A stretch of 64,000 nt of DNA from Agelaius tricolor (GCA_023055355.1 JALJCS010000009.1:47150501-47214500), one strand, 5' to 3'; positions 12,419-25,446 are shown, counted from the first letter of the stretch. The notes: generated by a model from the sequence alone, not told the origin. Numbers and translations are program-made.

Positions 12419-14114
12419 CATGAGCTGCACTGCTTTTGTCACCCTCGTTCACCAAATGATTTGGTGCCAACTTTAGGATAGGGTGTCCTGTCAGGAAAAA
12501 ACAGAATAGAAGATACCACTGTTTATATGCGATGGTTTGACCTGGTGATTTTATAAGTCTTTTCCCTTCTAAATGATTCTTCTAAGTGATTGTTTTCTTG
12601 AATATGAGTAAGGTTTCCTTCAATTTTCACCTTCTCCCCCTTCTTCTCCTTTATGAAGTCTGCTTTCAGAATGGTAATTTTGCAGATGGAGAGAGCTGAG
12701 TGTAGATCCTGTGCTGCTAACATCAGCCCTGCAAACATCTGTCAGCTAATCCATCTATTTTCCTCTAGTAAAAATCAGTTTTTAAACATGGGGATGCCTT
12801 CAATTTTTCCTTCTTTGTAGTGAAGACATACTTCCCAGGGTTTTCTGTAATTCTGAGGTTTGGTAACTTCTTAAAAATGAAAGGTGATGTTCTCAAGTAA
12901 AGCATATGCCTTCAAAAAGGAAGAGAAGTCTCTCTACTCCTCCAGCTCCACACATTCCCTTTCATGCTGTTAAGCTCATAATAATAAGTAGTGATAATTA
13001 AGATGATTAAGCACATAATTTTGTGCTATAGACTTGAAATTAAGGCTTGGGAGATTTTCCCTCTCTCTGCTCTTTTACCTTTTCTGACTGTAAGTGGTAT
13101 TTGAATATTTTTTAAATGTAGATCACACACTGTGACTAGATACTGATCATTGTCTTTGGGCCTCTCCAGTTGCTTTTAGACAAAATGATTTCACACAAAC
13201 CAACAGTGGATGGGGATAACCTAAGAGTGCCTTAGATAAATATAGTTCCATAAAAGCCTTGATAACCTCATACCCGGTCTTGTCAACGTTCCCATTACCA
13301 TTTATTTATTACTTGAGGCTCAGGTCTAAGGAAGCAATTCTTATCACTTGGAAGAAGTTGGTAAATGAATACATAACTTTGATAGCAACATTTTTTTAGA
13401 ACTCAAATTAGCAAAAATTAATTTTTTTCAGATTCCTGGAATTGGCCAAGAGACAGTTTTTTCTCCATCTCTGGATTGAAACAAGGGACTTTTTTTTCAA
13501 ACAGTTCTGCTGTAGAAATATATAATTATGTGTGGGTAGAACTTGGCATGGATCTCTTCCCCTTTAGGGATTTGAAGAAAACAAGCCTTTTCAAATACCC
13601 TTAATAACATACAGGTAAATAATGAGTTCAGACCAAATAACTGCTAAATATGAGAAAAACAGCATATTTCTACTCCTACTGCAAGCTAGAAAAAGATCGG
13701 TGATTGCCCATATCCTGACAGTGATATTTTACACAGACCTCTCCGCTGTTTTCAAGTGGGAGATCAGTGCCTGGGCTGATGGCAGGATGTGGACCTTATA
13801 AAGTATTTCCTGCTGAAAAGAGCACTTTGCATTATGGCATAGGCTAAAATATCATTTAACAAGCTGAATTGTGAAAGGTCAACTCCTACACATGTGGGAC
13901 TAAATGTAAACTGGCATAAGAGTCCTGATATAGCAGAAAAAAAACCACCCAACTCAGGCATATCCCCAGGTCAGTAAGAAATCTCACTAAATTCCAGTGA
14001 GATCTTTATACAGACAGAGTTTGTGGCAAAAGGGACTTTGCTCTAAAGGGCAGTACCTTAACAGCGAAGCCTGATTTGTTTATTTTCCTGTGCCCATCCC
14101 AACTATAAGACAAG

Positions 14115-14488
14115 ACTAGAAAGCTGTGGCAGTTCAGCCTGGAGGTGAGAAGGTTGTGGTGAGACCTCACAGCAGCTTTCAGTGTCTGAAGGGGCTGCAG
14201 GGAAGCTGGGGAGGCTCTTCATCAGCACTGTAATGACACACAAAGGACTTCAAACTGAAAAAGGGGAAATTTAGGTTACATGTGTAGATTAAATTCTTCC
14301 CTGTGGCACAGGTTTCCCAGATGTGCTGTGGCTGCCCCATCCTGGAAGTGTCCAAGGCCAGCTTGGATGGGGTTTTTAGCAACCTGGTCTAGTTGAGTAT
14401 GATCTCGCTCATAGCAAAAATATTTAACTAGGCAACCTTTAAAAGGTTTCTTCTAACACAAAAATTCTGTGTTTCTATGATTCTATGC
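14115..14488 (+). mobile_element. CR1 LINE 3' fragment (about 370 bp), decayed
   Basis: Recognisable from the GTTCAGCCTGGAGGTGAGAA block, a GTGAGACCTCACAGCAGCTT block and a TTCTTCCCTGTGGCACAGGT stretch, through CCCCATCCTGGAAGTGTCCA and AGCTTGGATGGGGTTT, to the terminal TTCTGTGTTTCTATGATTCT octamer series. The segment just before the end (about 14390-14465) is strongly diverged. It is the longest plus-strand tail after the one at 2107 and clearly an old copy. Confidence 0.88.
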
Positions 14489-16241
14489 TCTTTGTAGCTC
14501 ACAGAGTGCTGCATAGGCCTCACTGTAAGACCACATGTTAGTAATTCCTCATGATTAATTCCTAGTAGCAATTATTAATTAGTAATTCATATTAATAACC
14601 TTCAGTTTGGCAAATGGCACAAAATTTAGATTTGCTGTTTTACATCTTCGTAAATGGAAAAGTTTTAAATCTTTCTTAATTTCTCCATTCTGTTGAAGTG
14701 GCAGTAGATGTAGAAGCTTTGTCTGGGTTTTCTTTTTTTTCCTGGCATGTGTTGAGATGTACTAAATATTAATAATTGTACCCAGGCTGTGGGGAGAACA
14801 GGGGAAGGATGATTTTCCCCAGCTTTTCACCCTCTTTTCTTCCTTCAGGCCTGTGGCAACAGCTTTTGGGAATTCTGAATTCCCTTTGGATGTTAAGGAG
14901 AGTCTGTTCTTTTTGCTTTGTCTTCTGTGTCTCCTCAGTGTGGTCCCACACCATGTTAAGAGCCACACCATGTTCCTTTCAATGGTTTGTGGGAGTATTT
15001 ATGTCAAAGAGAACTCCCAGATTGGCCTAAATTCATTAGGAACATTATCCTCCCCAGTGGTTATCTAATTAAGCTCTGTAGTGCAGCTTTCAGAACTACT
15101 TTGTACATCTTTGTAGACACAGTGTCCTCTGAGCCAGTAATTCACGTTTCATCACGCAAATTGGTCAAGTACTAGTAACCTTTTATTGTGTGAACACAAA
15201 GAACTATGCCCAACATAAATTTGGCCTAGTAAGGCCATAAAACTCCCGCAATATTTGTGTATAAAGGAGATTTATACATTTATTAAGTGTTTTGCCAAGA
15301 AAAACCCACAGCAAGGACAGGCAGACTAAAGCAATAAGCAGGAAATGTATCGTTAGAGTTATGGAAGAGGCTGTTCCCTGCATCAAGGGCAGAGGGACAT
15401 GTTAGGGACTAAACTGAGGGGCAGTCACAGTTCCCACCAAATAAGGACAACCAAATCTGCTTGGAGTCGCTGTTGGTCAGTTTGTGCATTTTGAGTAAAC
15501 TTTGGATTTGTGGGAAACTTACCAAAGAAGTAAGGTTTGTAGATTCCGAGAAAAGAAACTATTTATTACTTTCTTATCCCAGCAGTGGCCAACCCTCCTT
15601 CCCTGTGCACATCCCCTTTGTTCTTACCGTGGAAAACCAGAGCAACCTGTGTTGGCAAAGAGGCAGACCAGCCTTTATATGGGGATGGAGGAAAAAATGA
15701 GCCATCAGGGAATGTGTGGTGATGCTTATAGAGCTGCCTGTCTCCAAAGGATTTACTTGATTAGGAATTTCTTGCTCTGCGTGATTGTCAGGGATTCTTC
15801 TTGTGAAAAACAACCAGTGAGGAGTTGGCTTCCTGCTCCAAAAGAAGAGATACTGCATTTCTTCCTTTTCATGAAGCTGCAAATGCTTTAGGACAGTGAT
15901 GTAATGTTGGCTGGCTGTGTGAAGAATGAACTCCTGCTTGTGCACCCACACACTGAACAGGCAAAGACTGCAGCATGGATTCACCTTAGTGTGAATTTAA
16001 AAATTGGTACTAAATTGGGGTTAGATGGGGCAAATGATGAGTTCATGCAGCTGCAACTCCTGGATTTGGGAGCTGCTGAGGCACCTCTGTCCTGCAGGAA
16101 GGCTGGCTGTTACCCAGATGTGAATTTCCCTCTCCTATAAAATGTAGGCAGTTTTTTCCCCCCATGATGTGGCAGCAGCTCTCCCTATCTCAAGGTTTCA
16201 CTAGTCCAGGGCTCCAAGAGTGGTTCCATCAAGAGAACATT
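14489..16241. other. Non-coding stretch with long overlapping chance ORFs
   Basis: No gene recognised. A 17-bp odd palindrome with an EcoRI-like site in each arm (GGGAATTC T GAATTCCC) lies at 14868-14884. Between 15460 and 16140 stop codons are sparse on both strands, giving frames of 129 codons (plus, 15502-15891) and 136 codons (minus, 15574-15984). Neither has recognisable motifs, and they overlap antisense to one another, so I treat both as chance. Confidence 0.5.
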
Positions 16242-16374
16242 TGCCATGTGCCAGAAGGCCTTGGACAATGCTCTAAGGCTTAGGGTGGGATTCCCGGGGT
16301 GCCCTGTTCAGGGCCAGGAGCTGGATCAGATGATCTTTGTGGATCCCTTCCAGCTCAGGATATTCTGTGATTGT
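16242..16374 (+). mobile_element. CR1 LINE 3' tail, same subfamily as the copy at 2107
   Basis: The tail reads GGCCTTGGACAATGCTCTAA, GGGGTGCCCTGTTCAGGGCC, AGGAGCTGGATCAGATGATC, GGATCCCTTCCAGCTCAGGA, then TATTCTGTGATTGTG. This is the GGGCCAGGAG...GATCCCTTCCA type of 3' end also found at 2107-2499. It is a short 5'-truncated insertion. After it, no CR1 is recognisable for about 18 kb. Confidence 0.9.
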
Positions 16375-18109
16375 GTAAATATCCTAATTCCTCCTCCAGC
16401 CTCCTCCCCCTTCCTTCCTCTGCAGTGCCCTGCCAGAAGGCCCTGGCTCAGGTTGGAAAATCCAAGTGCTTTGTGGTTGCCACCATCTCTCCTTTCCAAG
16501 TAGGCCCTGGCACAGAGGGAGCCTGGCCCTGCCACAACACAGAACCAAAGGGCAAAACCAAAAATTGCAGCATTTATTCCCACCTCTGCTGCTTTTCTAA
16601 ACAAGATCTTCTAAGGGATCAATGATATTCCCATTTTAGCCTATATATTGCACCCACTTACTGCAATATTAGGTGACATTTTTCATGGACTACACTAGCA
16701 AACTATTTTTTAACATGTGTCCATGATATCTATATGCATTTCTTTGTGCATAGCTGTATTTAACACAGGATTTCTTGTATTTAATATAATCTGGTTTTCT
16801 GTTCCATGTCTTAAAGGGTAAACTCAAATACTTGAGTATTAGTTAGGATTAGGCACAAAAACCTGATCAAGAATAAGCACACATCTCTCTGGAGATAACC
16901 TGATTTGTTTTGGGACTTGCTTACTTGTGAAAGAATACAGGCAAAATCTTCAAGTCTCCAGTCCTGCAGCTGTTTTTACACAAATACAATTGCTTGCAGG
17001 GCAAAGATTTCTTAGGCCTAAAAGCCATAAAAGCATTTACTTTGGTAACTCTATAAACACTACTCAAAAAGAAATTAAAAATCATCTATAAAATTATGAC
17101 ACTTCACTAAAGATCGAGAGCTAAGTAAACAACTTGTTGGGTGACATCTCCCAGATTAATGATTGGTAATAAAAGGAAAAAAAGTTTAGAAGTTTACAGC
17201 TCTTGGATGTTTTCCACATAATTTTCCTTTTACACACCCTAAGTAGAGGCAGATTCACTGGTTTAATATCTGCTGGTGACACTGTTTAAATTAAAACTGT
17301 CCACATAATCTAGAGCAAAATGGCTGTTCTGTTAGGGAAACTTACCTTGGGATGGCCACAAATCTGAAAGGTCTGTGCTGGAAACTTCAAGAAATGTTTG
17401 CTTTGTCTCAGCATCAGTTATAGCAAAGTGTTCCTGATTTGCAGGCAAATGTTATTAAATGTTGGATTAGTGGGCTTGGACTTGCTGTCATCTATTTTTT
17501 ATAGTGAGCGCTGCAGTGTGGGTAGTACAGACTGTGAAAAACAAAGGACATCTTCCCTATTATTGTTTTACGTTTCTGATTTGCCATCTAATTTTGTTAC
17601 CAAAAGCTCTGTCTCCAGGCTAATACTAATGTAGTCAGTTGTCTTTTCTGTGCAGTAAAAGAAAAAGGCAGATTATTTTTCCTTGTTAAGAATGGTTTTT
17701 TTAATTTTTGGTTTAGGATCACAGGGTATCTGTGATATTTTGCAAAAGCAGGAAATCAAACCTTGTGTAAAGATAGATGTTCTGATCACAGCTCTAGAAA
17801 TTTCAATTTTTTGAACTCTGGCATTGGATTCTGCTGCCTCTCTGAAAATGTGTATAAGTAAATGAGAGACTAACTTCTAATGTAGTGCTGTGAGCAATAC
17901 ACTTCTTCCATACTTCTAGGGAGAAGTGCATGAGAGCTCCTGGAGAAGTTACTGTTTATTATACATTCAGCAAAAAAAAAAAAAAAAAAAGAACAACTCA
18001 ACAAGATCAGATCTTATTTTATCCTCTAGTATTTTATACCCTGGGACCATATCCCTAAACATATTGGCATCATTCCCCTGGCTCTGGAGAGTGACAGCAG
18101 CTGAGATTC
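16375..18109. other. Non-coding single-copy stretch
   Basis: AT-rich DNA without a gene. A pyrimidine-rich piece lies at 16380-16440. A homopolymer A19 run is at 17972-17990 and is not preceded by anything resembling a processed gene copy. Open frames of 60 to 115 codons (for example 17926-18273) run through the A-tract and are not credible as genes. Confidence 0.55.
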
Positions 18110-18480
18110 TGGCAGTGCTCACCAATTGTACATTGTATTTCCAGTGGCATGTTATCCAGTGCCGGAGTTTTATCGCTTCTGAGGAATCCCTTTGTACACA
18201 GAGCAGAGGGAATACTCTTCCCAACGCGGAAATAAACAAGCACAGAGCGCTTGCTGTCAATCGCTGTAAATAGTTACCTCAGGTTTATTTTCTCCCCAAA
18301 CCTGCTGGTTGCTAGAAGACACGACTCTTTATGAGTAGGAGAACAGACACTGTGTCGCCGTCGTGTCAAGTACGTGAGCAACAAAGCAGCTTATTTTTAA
18401 CACCAAAACAATGTGCTAAATTTAGACACAAGCAGCAAGGGGATACAGATTTAGCCATATTAAAATGTTGCAGATGATCT
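18110..18480. promoter_or_regulatory. Candidate cis-regulatory element (CpG-retaining, motif-dense)
   Basis: The flanks are CpG-poor, yet about eleven CpG dinucleotides fall between 18163 and 18373. The block also holds a perfect MEF2-type palindrome CTAAATTTAG (18416-18425), a SOX-type AACAATG (18407-18413), a forkhead-type AATAAACA at 18231-18238 and an opposite-strand counterpart GTTTATTTT near 18285. It is single-copy and sits at the upstream edge of the longest CR1-free interval. These features suit a conserved enhancer-like element, but single motifs occur by chance and no alignment was available. Function is an inference. Confidence 0.25.
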
Positions 18481-21400
18481 CAAGATGACCACAGAACTCA
18501 TTTTTTTGTTGTGTTGAGCATAGTTATTATGGCAATTTAGGGTTCATGAAAAAGTCACTGAAGAAAAAGAGAAAATACTCCTATTTTTTATATTTCTAGC
18601 TAATTATGAACTTTAAAGCATGAACATAAGAGAAAACTGAACAAGATTGTTTTAATTAATCTGAATGTGATTTTTAGTTGTCCAGCTTGATACTTCCCCA
18701 GGATTTAATTATGCTGATTTTGTGGTTGAGATGGTATTTCAAGCTCACTTATGTTAAGATTGGCTTCTTTCCCACCATGCCCCAGGCTTTTGATCATGAT
18801 CATATCTTGGCCCAAAGAAAATGGATGATGCCTTCTTTTGGGATAGGTTCTGGAGAAATTAACCCATTTTAGCCTGAATAAAAATATCTGATAAAAAATG
18901 TCAATCCACTTTCCATTCTTTATGAAGCAAATTTTTTATTTCAGTTTGTTAACTCTGCTGGGATAAGGAGACAATTAAAACAAGAATCATCCTAAGAGAG
19001 AAAAACCAAAGGCCTCAAGGATTTGGCTTTGTTGTTATTTATGTTGTTGCTGTGGTATTGTAAATTCACAAAAAAAGTCTGGGAAATATTGTACTGAACA
19101 AAAGCTGGAAGTTTGCAGGACTTCACAGAGAGTTTTTAAAGACTTAATTGTCTTTAATATGACTTGAAAAGCTTTAAAGATTTTTTTAATGGTAGTGGTA
19201 TTATTAAGGTTGCTGTGTTCGTTTTTAAAAATATTTTAAAAAATATGAATCACAATGGGTTTAGAACTCAAGTATCATTTTGAGTCAAAGGAAACATTTT
19301 CTTCACTTGATGGATAATTTATGCTTTTGACTTTATTATATAAAATGAGGCTAAATTATAAATCCTCATTATCTTTACTGAAATTCTCAGCATTTTTTAA
19401 TAGTAAAAAATACAGCTTTTATTTAAAATTTTAACCCAAGTTTTGAGTAAAGTGATTGAATGTTTTTATAAAGACTGTTTCCTTCCCAGTTTCATGGCCT
19501 TTTCATCAAATAAGGTTTCTACAATTGTCAAAGCATTCCTAAAAATGGCAGCAGATAGGACATGTTTAAAGGAAGGCACAGGTTATGGAAGGATCCTTTT
19601 TATACACATATGTGATTTTAGTTTTAATCTTTTTGTGTAGAACATATTACATAATTTTTTTTCCTGTTTATAATAACAGAATTTCCAAATGGAATTATCT
19701 ACAGCATTTTTTTAAATTAGGGGTGAATTTAAGACTCCTAGAACCACACTTGTAGAATTGCATCTTTGGTGGGTTCATTTTTTGTATTTAAATAATAGCT
19801 GCCTTTCCTGAGTTCATTACTGCACTCCACTACCTTTTTCCTTAACCTCACATTCCTGACTGATAATTAGTTGCATACAAAATATTTTTAAATATATTGT
19901 TTGGTACTCCAGACTGTAAAGGGACAGCATCCATCTACTGAAAGTGTTTTGGAATATTTTTCTCTGCCAAGGGTGTCAGTGAGCCATGTGCACTGAATGA
20001 TCAACACTCCAGGACTGAGGCTTGCTTAGGTGAGCTCTGAAGTATCAAACCTGGGCAGTTAAGCTGAAGTTCCAGGAGAAGGTGGCCACTTCCCTTGCCA
20101 TTTTCTGGTCCATGAAATTCCTGTCTATGGAGCTCACCTGTTCTCTTGGTGGAGAGTGCGATGAGGAGAGGGAAATAGATGTGTGGAACCTGCCATTTAC
20201 GGTTAAGATTCTGTGACCTGTAGACATTAATGTTATTTTCTGTTTTTTGTTTAAGTGCTTTCTTAGAGCTCTCAGCTCTAAAATATGTTGAGACCAGTGA
20301 ATTGCACTCATTTCTGACTGACGATGGGTACAACACCAAGGCTTAATTGGGTTTCTTGAAACCTGGAGTTTTAAATAAAGAAAAAGGGACAGTAGTCCAT
20401 AAGTGTAGAAAAGTGAATCCAAATTCCCAAACCCAAGGAGGACAGTATTTAACTTGCTTAAACCACAGTCCTGTTGCTATTCATGTGAAGTCATTGGAGG
20501 GAAATGGTCTTTGTCTTCAGTCCTACAGAACTGGTAACATTGGGCACCATCTAACAATAGGATGCGTAGACAGTGCTTATTTCTGGCTTTATAGTCTCCT
20601 CTCCCAGAGGACCCATCTTTGTTCTTTTTGGGAAGGAATTCAGTCATCAAAAATAATTCTAATAATGAGAAGTTACTTGGAGAATATATCCACCAGCTTG
20701 TTTAGTTTTCTTGTTAACACATCAAAGAAAACATATTTAATTTTTATATAACATTCATGTATGCGTACTTCCTTTCTCAGCAAAAGCAGTAACTTTACCT
20801 TGTCATAGTTTTTATTTGTTGTTTTATTTTAATACTATTGTGTTTAAGAGCCTGTTGTTCCAGCTGGGCTTTCTAAATCTGCTCTGGTTACCCAGTCTGT
20901 CCTCACATTAACATGAAAACATTTCTAATCTTGACTTCTAAGCCGGGCTTATCTACCAACATCAATTTTGACATTTGAATGTCCAATATAATTTTGGTGG
21001 TCAGATCTGTTTCAAACCTCCTTGTGATGAGTGGGATTTTTGCCCCACATTGCCAATTTTTTCAGTTATGTTCCTAAATTCTATTGAAGTCCTTAAAACT
21101 GAAGGGATACAAAAGCGCTTCTGTTGTTCTGTGGATACTTGAATTTAACAGCCGTAGAACTACAATTTGCATCTTAATATGCACATTTTCGCTTACCCTG
21201 GCTAATTTAAAGAGCTGGGACCACTTAGGAAGACTCTTGTTTTAAATGTCTTCTTATCCCCTGTTTAAAGACCCTTATTTAAATGTCTTTAAAATAATCT
21301 TATCTTCTTATCTCATCAGAGTTAACAAATTTGAATTAAAAGTTTCCTTCATAAACATGAGAAAAAACCCCAGAAACCAACAACAGCTACTCTTCAGAAT

Positions 21401-24400
21401 ATTTTCTAAAGACTATGATGTTCAATTTGTGCATGGTCTTTTTCACTGCTTTACTTGAAGGCCTGGGCTCTTCCTCATGTTCTGCATCATTATATTTAAA
21501 TATTTCTTTTTTATTGACATATACTGTTCTGAATCTATCGCAATGGAAAGCAATGCACCTATGAATAATGAAAACCAGGTGTTCTGTTCATCACTGGACA
21601 CAGTGTTTTACAAAGTACAGAGAAACCTCTGACCTTTTGTGATAAAAGCTTGAATCACAACAAATATGGAAATGCAAACTCGAAGTCAACATAGCATGAT
21701 CAGATTATTTGAGTATTATGCACCATTAGTTTTTATTCAATATAAGTATTTGTTGTGTTTCGGAAATTCCTAATGAGTTGGGATGTGCTGAAAATGCTGC
21801 CAAGATTATATTTCTTGCAGTATTGCTGTCCTTCCTGTGCAAACATGTTAGAAATGAGCAACCACTGAGAAATTATGAAAAACATTATTCTCCTCCTAGG
21901 TCAGATCCTTCACCAAGACTGTTCAGCCATGCAGGAAAAAGAATCAAATAAAACACACAAAACCACATCCTTCAGGTTATGGATGCTTGCACAATTTGAT
22001 CTATATTGATGAGTTTTTTTGAGGTTCAGTTGTCACCAAAAAAAATCCAAAATATTGTGGGCAGGGAACACATGATCAGTTGTTTAGGAGAGGTCTGTCA
22101 CTCATCATCAAGTTGTTGTCTGGTTGTCTCAGAGAGTATAAGTAACTTCCAACTCTATTGTACCATCATTGAATAATTTGGTCAAGTCAGACTGGCTGTG
22201 ATAATGCACATTTCACTTCTGTTTTTTTCTCTCTGAAGCAGAAGAGTCTCCATGAACTACCAAGAGAATCCTTCTTTTGAATAAGGGGAACAAAATCTTG
22301 CAGGGATTGAAGTCTTAGAGATCTGAAGGATTGAAAAGAGGGAAAGCAGAGCAGAGCTCTTTATTGCTCACAGAGTTATAGAAGCTAAAGGCAAAGGTGC
22401 TTCTTCTGAAAATCATTTATGATTAACAGCAAAGGGGTTGTTCTTAACCTGTAGTGTGTGGAGGCAATGAAAATGGTGCCCTTGGCTTGCAGATTCTGTG
22501 GAACTTGTGGATGTGAATTTTCAGTAGCTCAGGATCTAGACCTGAGCTAAAAATCTGCCAGCCCAATGACTTAATATGACCCTCTGGAAGTCAGTGGCAG
22601 TCTTTCCACAGGCTTTAGGAGGTGTTGTGGCAAAGCTCAGTGCTGAGCTTGCAGTGCTTTCCAGAGCACTGAAATGTGGAAAAGGGGATAATTTGCTCCC
22701 TGAATCACCAGTTGCGTTGCTAGGGAGCAGAATTTCCTAATGAAGGGGGACAAAAGCACAGGAAAAGTTTGAGTTCAACATAGCAACAAGATTGTTGTGA
22801 GGAATTTTAAGATTCAGTCTGACTTGGACAAAATCCTGTGCCTACAATCCTTGTGCTGATACCTCAATGTTGCCATTGCTGGGAACACTTGTAACTCCCA
22901 TTAGCTCAGGGGAGATTTGTGTCTGCTTAGCACTTCTCAGAACTTGGACCCTGATGCTTACACACATTTCATGTGTTGGATTTGCAGAGTCACTAATCTG
23001 GAAGAAAAAGAATTGTTGACTCTTCTGGTCCTTTTTGGTTTTGCTCAGGCCAGACATACTGAAAGAATGGATTTTCCTGTAATATTTCATCACTTCAACT
23101 GCTATTGCTATTCAGCAGCAGGGAACTCTACAGTGTATGAAAATGAAAACCAATCTTTTAGAAGTTATCCTGTCATTTAACCCTAGCTCAGATCTGTTCT
23201 GCCTTTCTATGGCTCTAAACCCACAGGAGTGGATTGCTGCTCCTGGGCTACTGCTTAAATGCCACTAACTTTTATCAAATTAATTATTTTTGTTAACATA
23301 TTTGTACTGCACAACTGAAGATTTGACCTGAAGATTGGTTCCTGTCTTACTTCCTTCCCTTGAAAATGCCCCTGAAAATTCATCTTTCTTTGCAGTCCAG
23401 AATAGGGATATTTCTGTAGACCCAAACAGCACTGGCTACCGTGGAATCCTAATATTTTTAGGCTATAATTCTTTGGAAGCATATGGATAATCCAAATGAA
23501 ACAGGTGGGAGAAGGAAATATTACTCCTAGTGGGAAGGAAAACCCAGAGCATAAATTGTTTCTTCCCATCTGCACAAGAAGTTCATAAAAAATTCTGAGA
23601 TCCCCAAACTAATTCTGTAACCACAGGGTCATGCTTGGGTGAGTGTGTGGGGCCATGCAATGACTTCAGCATATTTGAAGCACCGTTATTCCAACACTTC
23701 TCTAATTTTCTAGTAAAAATCTCCACACACATTCTAATTCAGAAGAACTGCCCAAGAAAAATACCCAGTGCCCTGCTAATGAATATCAAGCCCATTGTGA
23801 AAAATTAAAAGCCTACCCTCTGCAGAGAGTTTAAAGAACATCATATAACTTTGATTATATGTCTTGTAATGCCAAATTTCCTTAGAGGAGCCATGGTTCT
23901 AATTTAACCTTATTGAAAAGCAAACTGCAAGGAAAACCCTAGATTTCCATGAACCCTAGGGATGCACCCCATGTGGTGTTTGGCATATTTCATTAAACCT
24001 ATTTCATTTCCAGTACCCTGAAATTGCATCATCTCCTGTTCCACTATGAAATATTAGCATTTACGGCCAGTACATCCTGCTGGAACACTGTGAGAACCTC
24101 ATGGATGTTGGGAAACTTGCCCCCTTTCCCTGAAATTTGCTGGAGTCCCCACAGAATAATAACTGAGAGCACCTTACAAGCTGATATTTGCTTTGCTATT
24201 TAATTCTCAAAATCACAAACCAAGAGCTCCTAGATGAAGGATCTGTTTTGAGAAATGTGGCTAGCACAACTTTACAGAACTTCCTTCATGAACTTTTGGT
24301 TTATATATATGTATATATTATTTGCTCCCTCTGATGCAGAAAAGGTTACATATGTTTCTTTCAATACTGGAGGACTAGAAAACATGATATTCAAGGAAAC

Positions 24401-25335
24401 CAAATGTGAAATATGTGCAACTTCTATACATCCCTGTAGAAGATGATTCTATTTGCCATTAGACTCCAGCTAGGTAAAATTAAGATGAATATGAAATGGC
24501 TTTGTTTGTTTTTATTGGGTTGGGGTTTAGGACAAAAGCCTTGATAAGCAATGTGTGTAGTATCTTCCTAATGTTAAATCCTTTTCTGGATAGGAACTAA
24601 CTGAGAAGTCAGCCTGGTTTTAATTAGGTTTTCTTTTAATGGTGAACTGAGCTAACCATAAAAATTAACTATTTTAGTTCAGTCAACCACTTCACATATC
24701 AAAGGTAAAATTTAAGATGGGAGAGTTACATGTATTTCTGTTGTTTCATTGCAGATTCCTAGAATTGACTCAGTCAAATTGTATGGCAGCAGATATGACC
24801 CTTTTTCTCTCATATTATAAATAACTTTACTTTTGTGGATATGAACTGAAAGACAATTTTAAAAAGCAAGGTTTGGTTGCTATGGATAATGATGCAGTTC
24901 TTCCCTGTACCTAATTGTCCATCAGTAACCAGCTCTGGGGGTGGGAAGCCTGCTTTTTTTCTCTTCCTTATCTCAGCATTCATCTTAAGAGGCTTTAAAG
25001 TCCTCATCTTCTCCTTTCTTCAAAGAGATGTTGTCTCCCTTCATTTAGGGCACTAAAATTGGCTGATATTCTGGAAGATGTGGATTTTATGGTTTGCATA
25101 ATCCACACAAGTTTTCCTGTGAGCACAGGGTAGAATGATACCTTTTAATTTGTTCATTTCAAAACTAACCAGTGCTGAAACAGAGTCAGAGGACTCAGAT
25201 TTGTTTTCATCATGTGTAATCACATTTTTATTAACTTTAGTGAGCAGTCACTGCTAACTTTGAGCCAGGGCAGCTTTCTCAGTTTGTCCCAAGATTTTTT
25301 TTTTTTCTTTAACAGGAGAAAGTAGTCTTAAAAAC
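18481..25335. other. Long non-coding single-copy stretch, no CR1
   Basis: Nearly 7 kb without a supportable gene or recognised mobile element. Small structures include a 12-bp palindrome TGATCATGATCA (18791-18802), A/T-rich runs near 19220-19250 and 19880-19900, two adjacent stem-loops at 22633-22671, and a TATA/TGTA run at 24301-24320. A pyrimidine tract followed by GAAGCAG near 22215-22242 looks like a splice acceptor without further support. ORFs at 20001-20751 (up to 134 codons) overlap on both strands and match nothing known to me. Confidence 0.5.
22633..22671 (+). other. Two adjacent stem-loops
   Basis: AAGCTCAG-TG-CTGAGCTT (22633-22650) is an 8-bp perfect stem with a 2-nt gap. It is followed after one base by CAGTGCT-TTCCAG-AGCACTG (22652-22671), a 7-bp perfect stem with a 6-nt loop. 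Both are exact in the sequence. Whether they are transcribed or form structure is unknown, and stems of this length do arise by chance in 64 kb. Confidence 0.6.
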
Positions 25336-25395
25336 CAAACAAACAAACAAAAAAAACCAAACAAAAAAAACCACATAAAACCAAAATAAAAGTCT
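25336..25395 (+). repeat. A/C-rich low-complexity tract
   Basis: About 60 bp of AAACAAACAAACAAAAAAAA- and CCAAACAAAA-type sequence on the plus strand, essentially free of G. It runs directly into a tandem duplication (25394-25446) that ends in the same AAACCAAA motif, so slippage in this tract may have seeded the duplication. Confidence 0.8.
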
Positions 25396-25446
25396 TTTTG
25401 TCATTTGTATAAACCAAATCCCTTTTTGTCATTTGTATAAACCAAA
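25394..25446 (+). repeat. Perfect 25-bp direct tandem duplication, period 28
   Basis: The 25-base segment beginning CTTTTTGTCATTTG and ending ATAAACCAAA occurs twice without mismatch, at 25394-25418 and 25422-25446, separated by TCC. The absence of differences implies a recent duplication, or an allele- or assembly-level artefact. Confidence 0.92.

Larger units (their letters stand above)
8129..14114. other. Long non-coding single-copy stretch
   Basis: About 6 kb of AT-rich DNA without a supportable gene. A possible decayed repeat end lies at 9085-9140 (ATCATAGAACC...), but it is too weak to call. An (AAT)4 run occurs at 10143-10154. The block 10470-10640 is single-copy and contains a TTTAAATC/GATT-rich dyad; its nature is unknown. 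Simple-sequence stretches at 11125-11180 and 12258-12418 are listed separately. Predicted frames here are short and low-complexity. Confidence 0.55.

Noticed and set aside
12530..12620. CGATGGTTTGACCTGGTG as the start of an avian LTR
   Set aside because: Resembles the first bases of some bird LTRs in my recollection, but nothing downstream (polyadenylation signal, TG...CA ends, duplicated target) supports an LTR.
15502..15984. Overlapping ORFs of 129 codons (plus) and 136 codons (minus)
   Set aside because: Mutually antisense, no motifs or homology I recognise, no splice or promoter context; frames of this length are expected by chance in 64 kb.
20001..20751. ORFs of 112 to 134 codons on both strands
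   Set aside because: Overlap one another on opposite strands and resemble no known protein.
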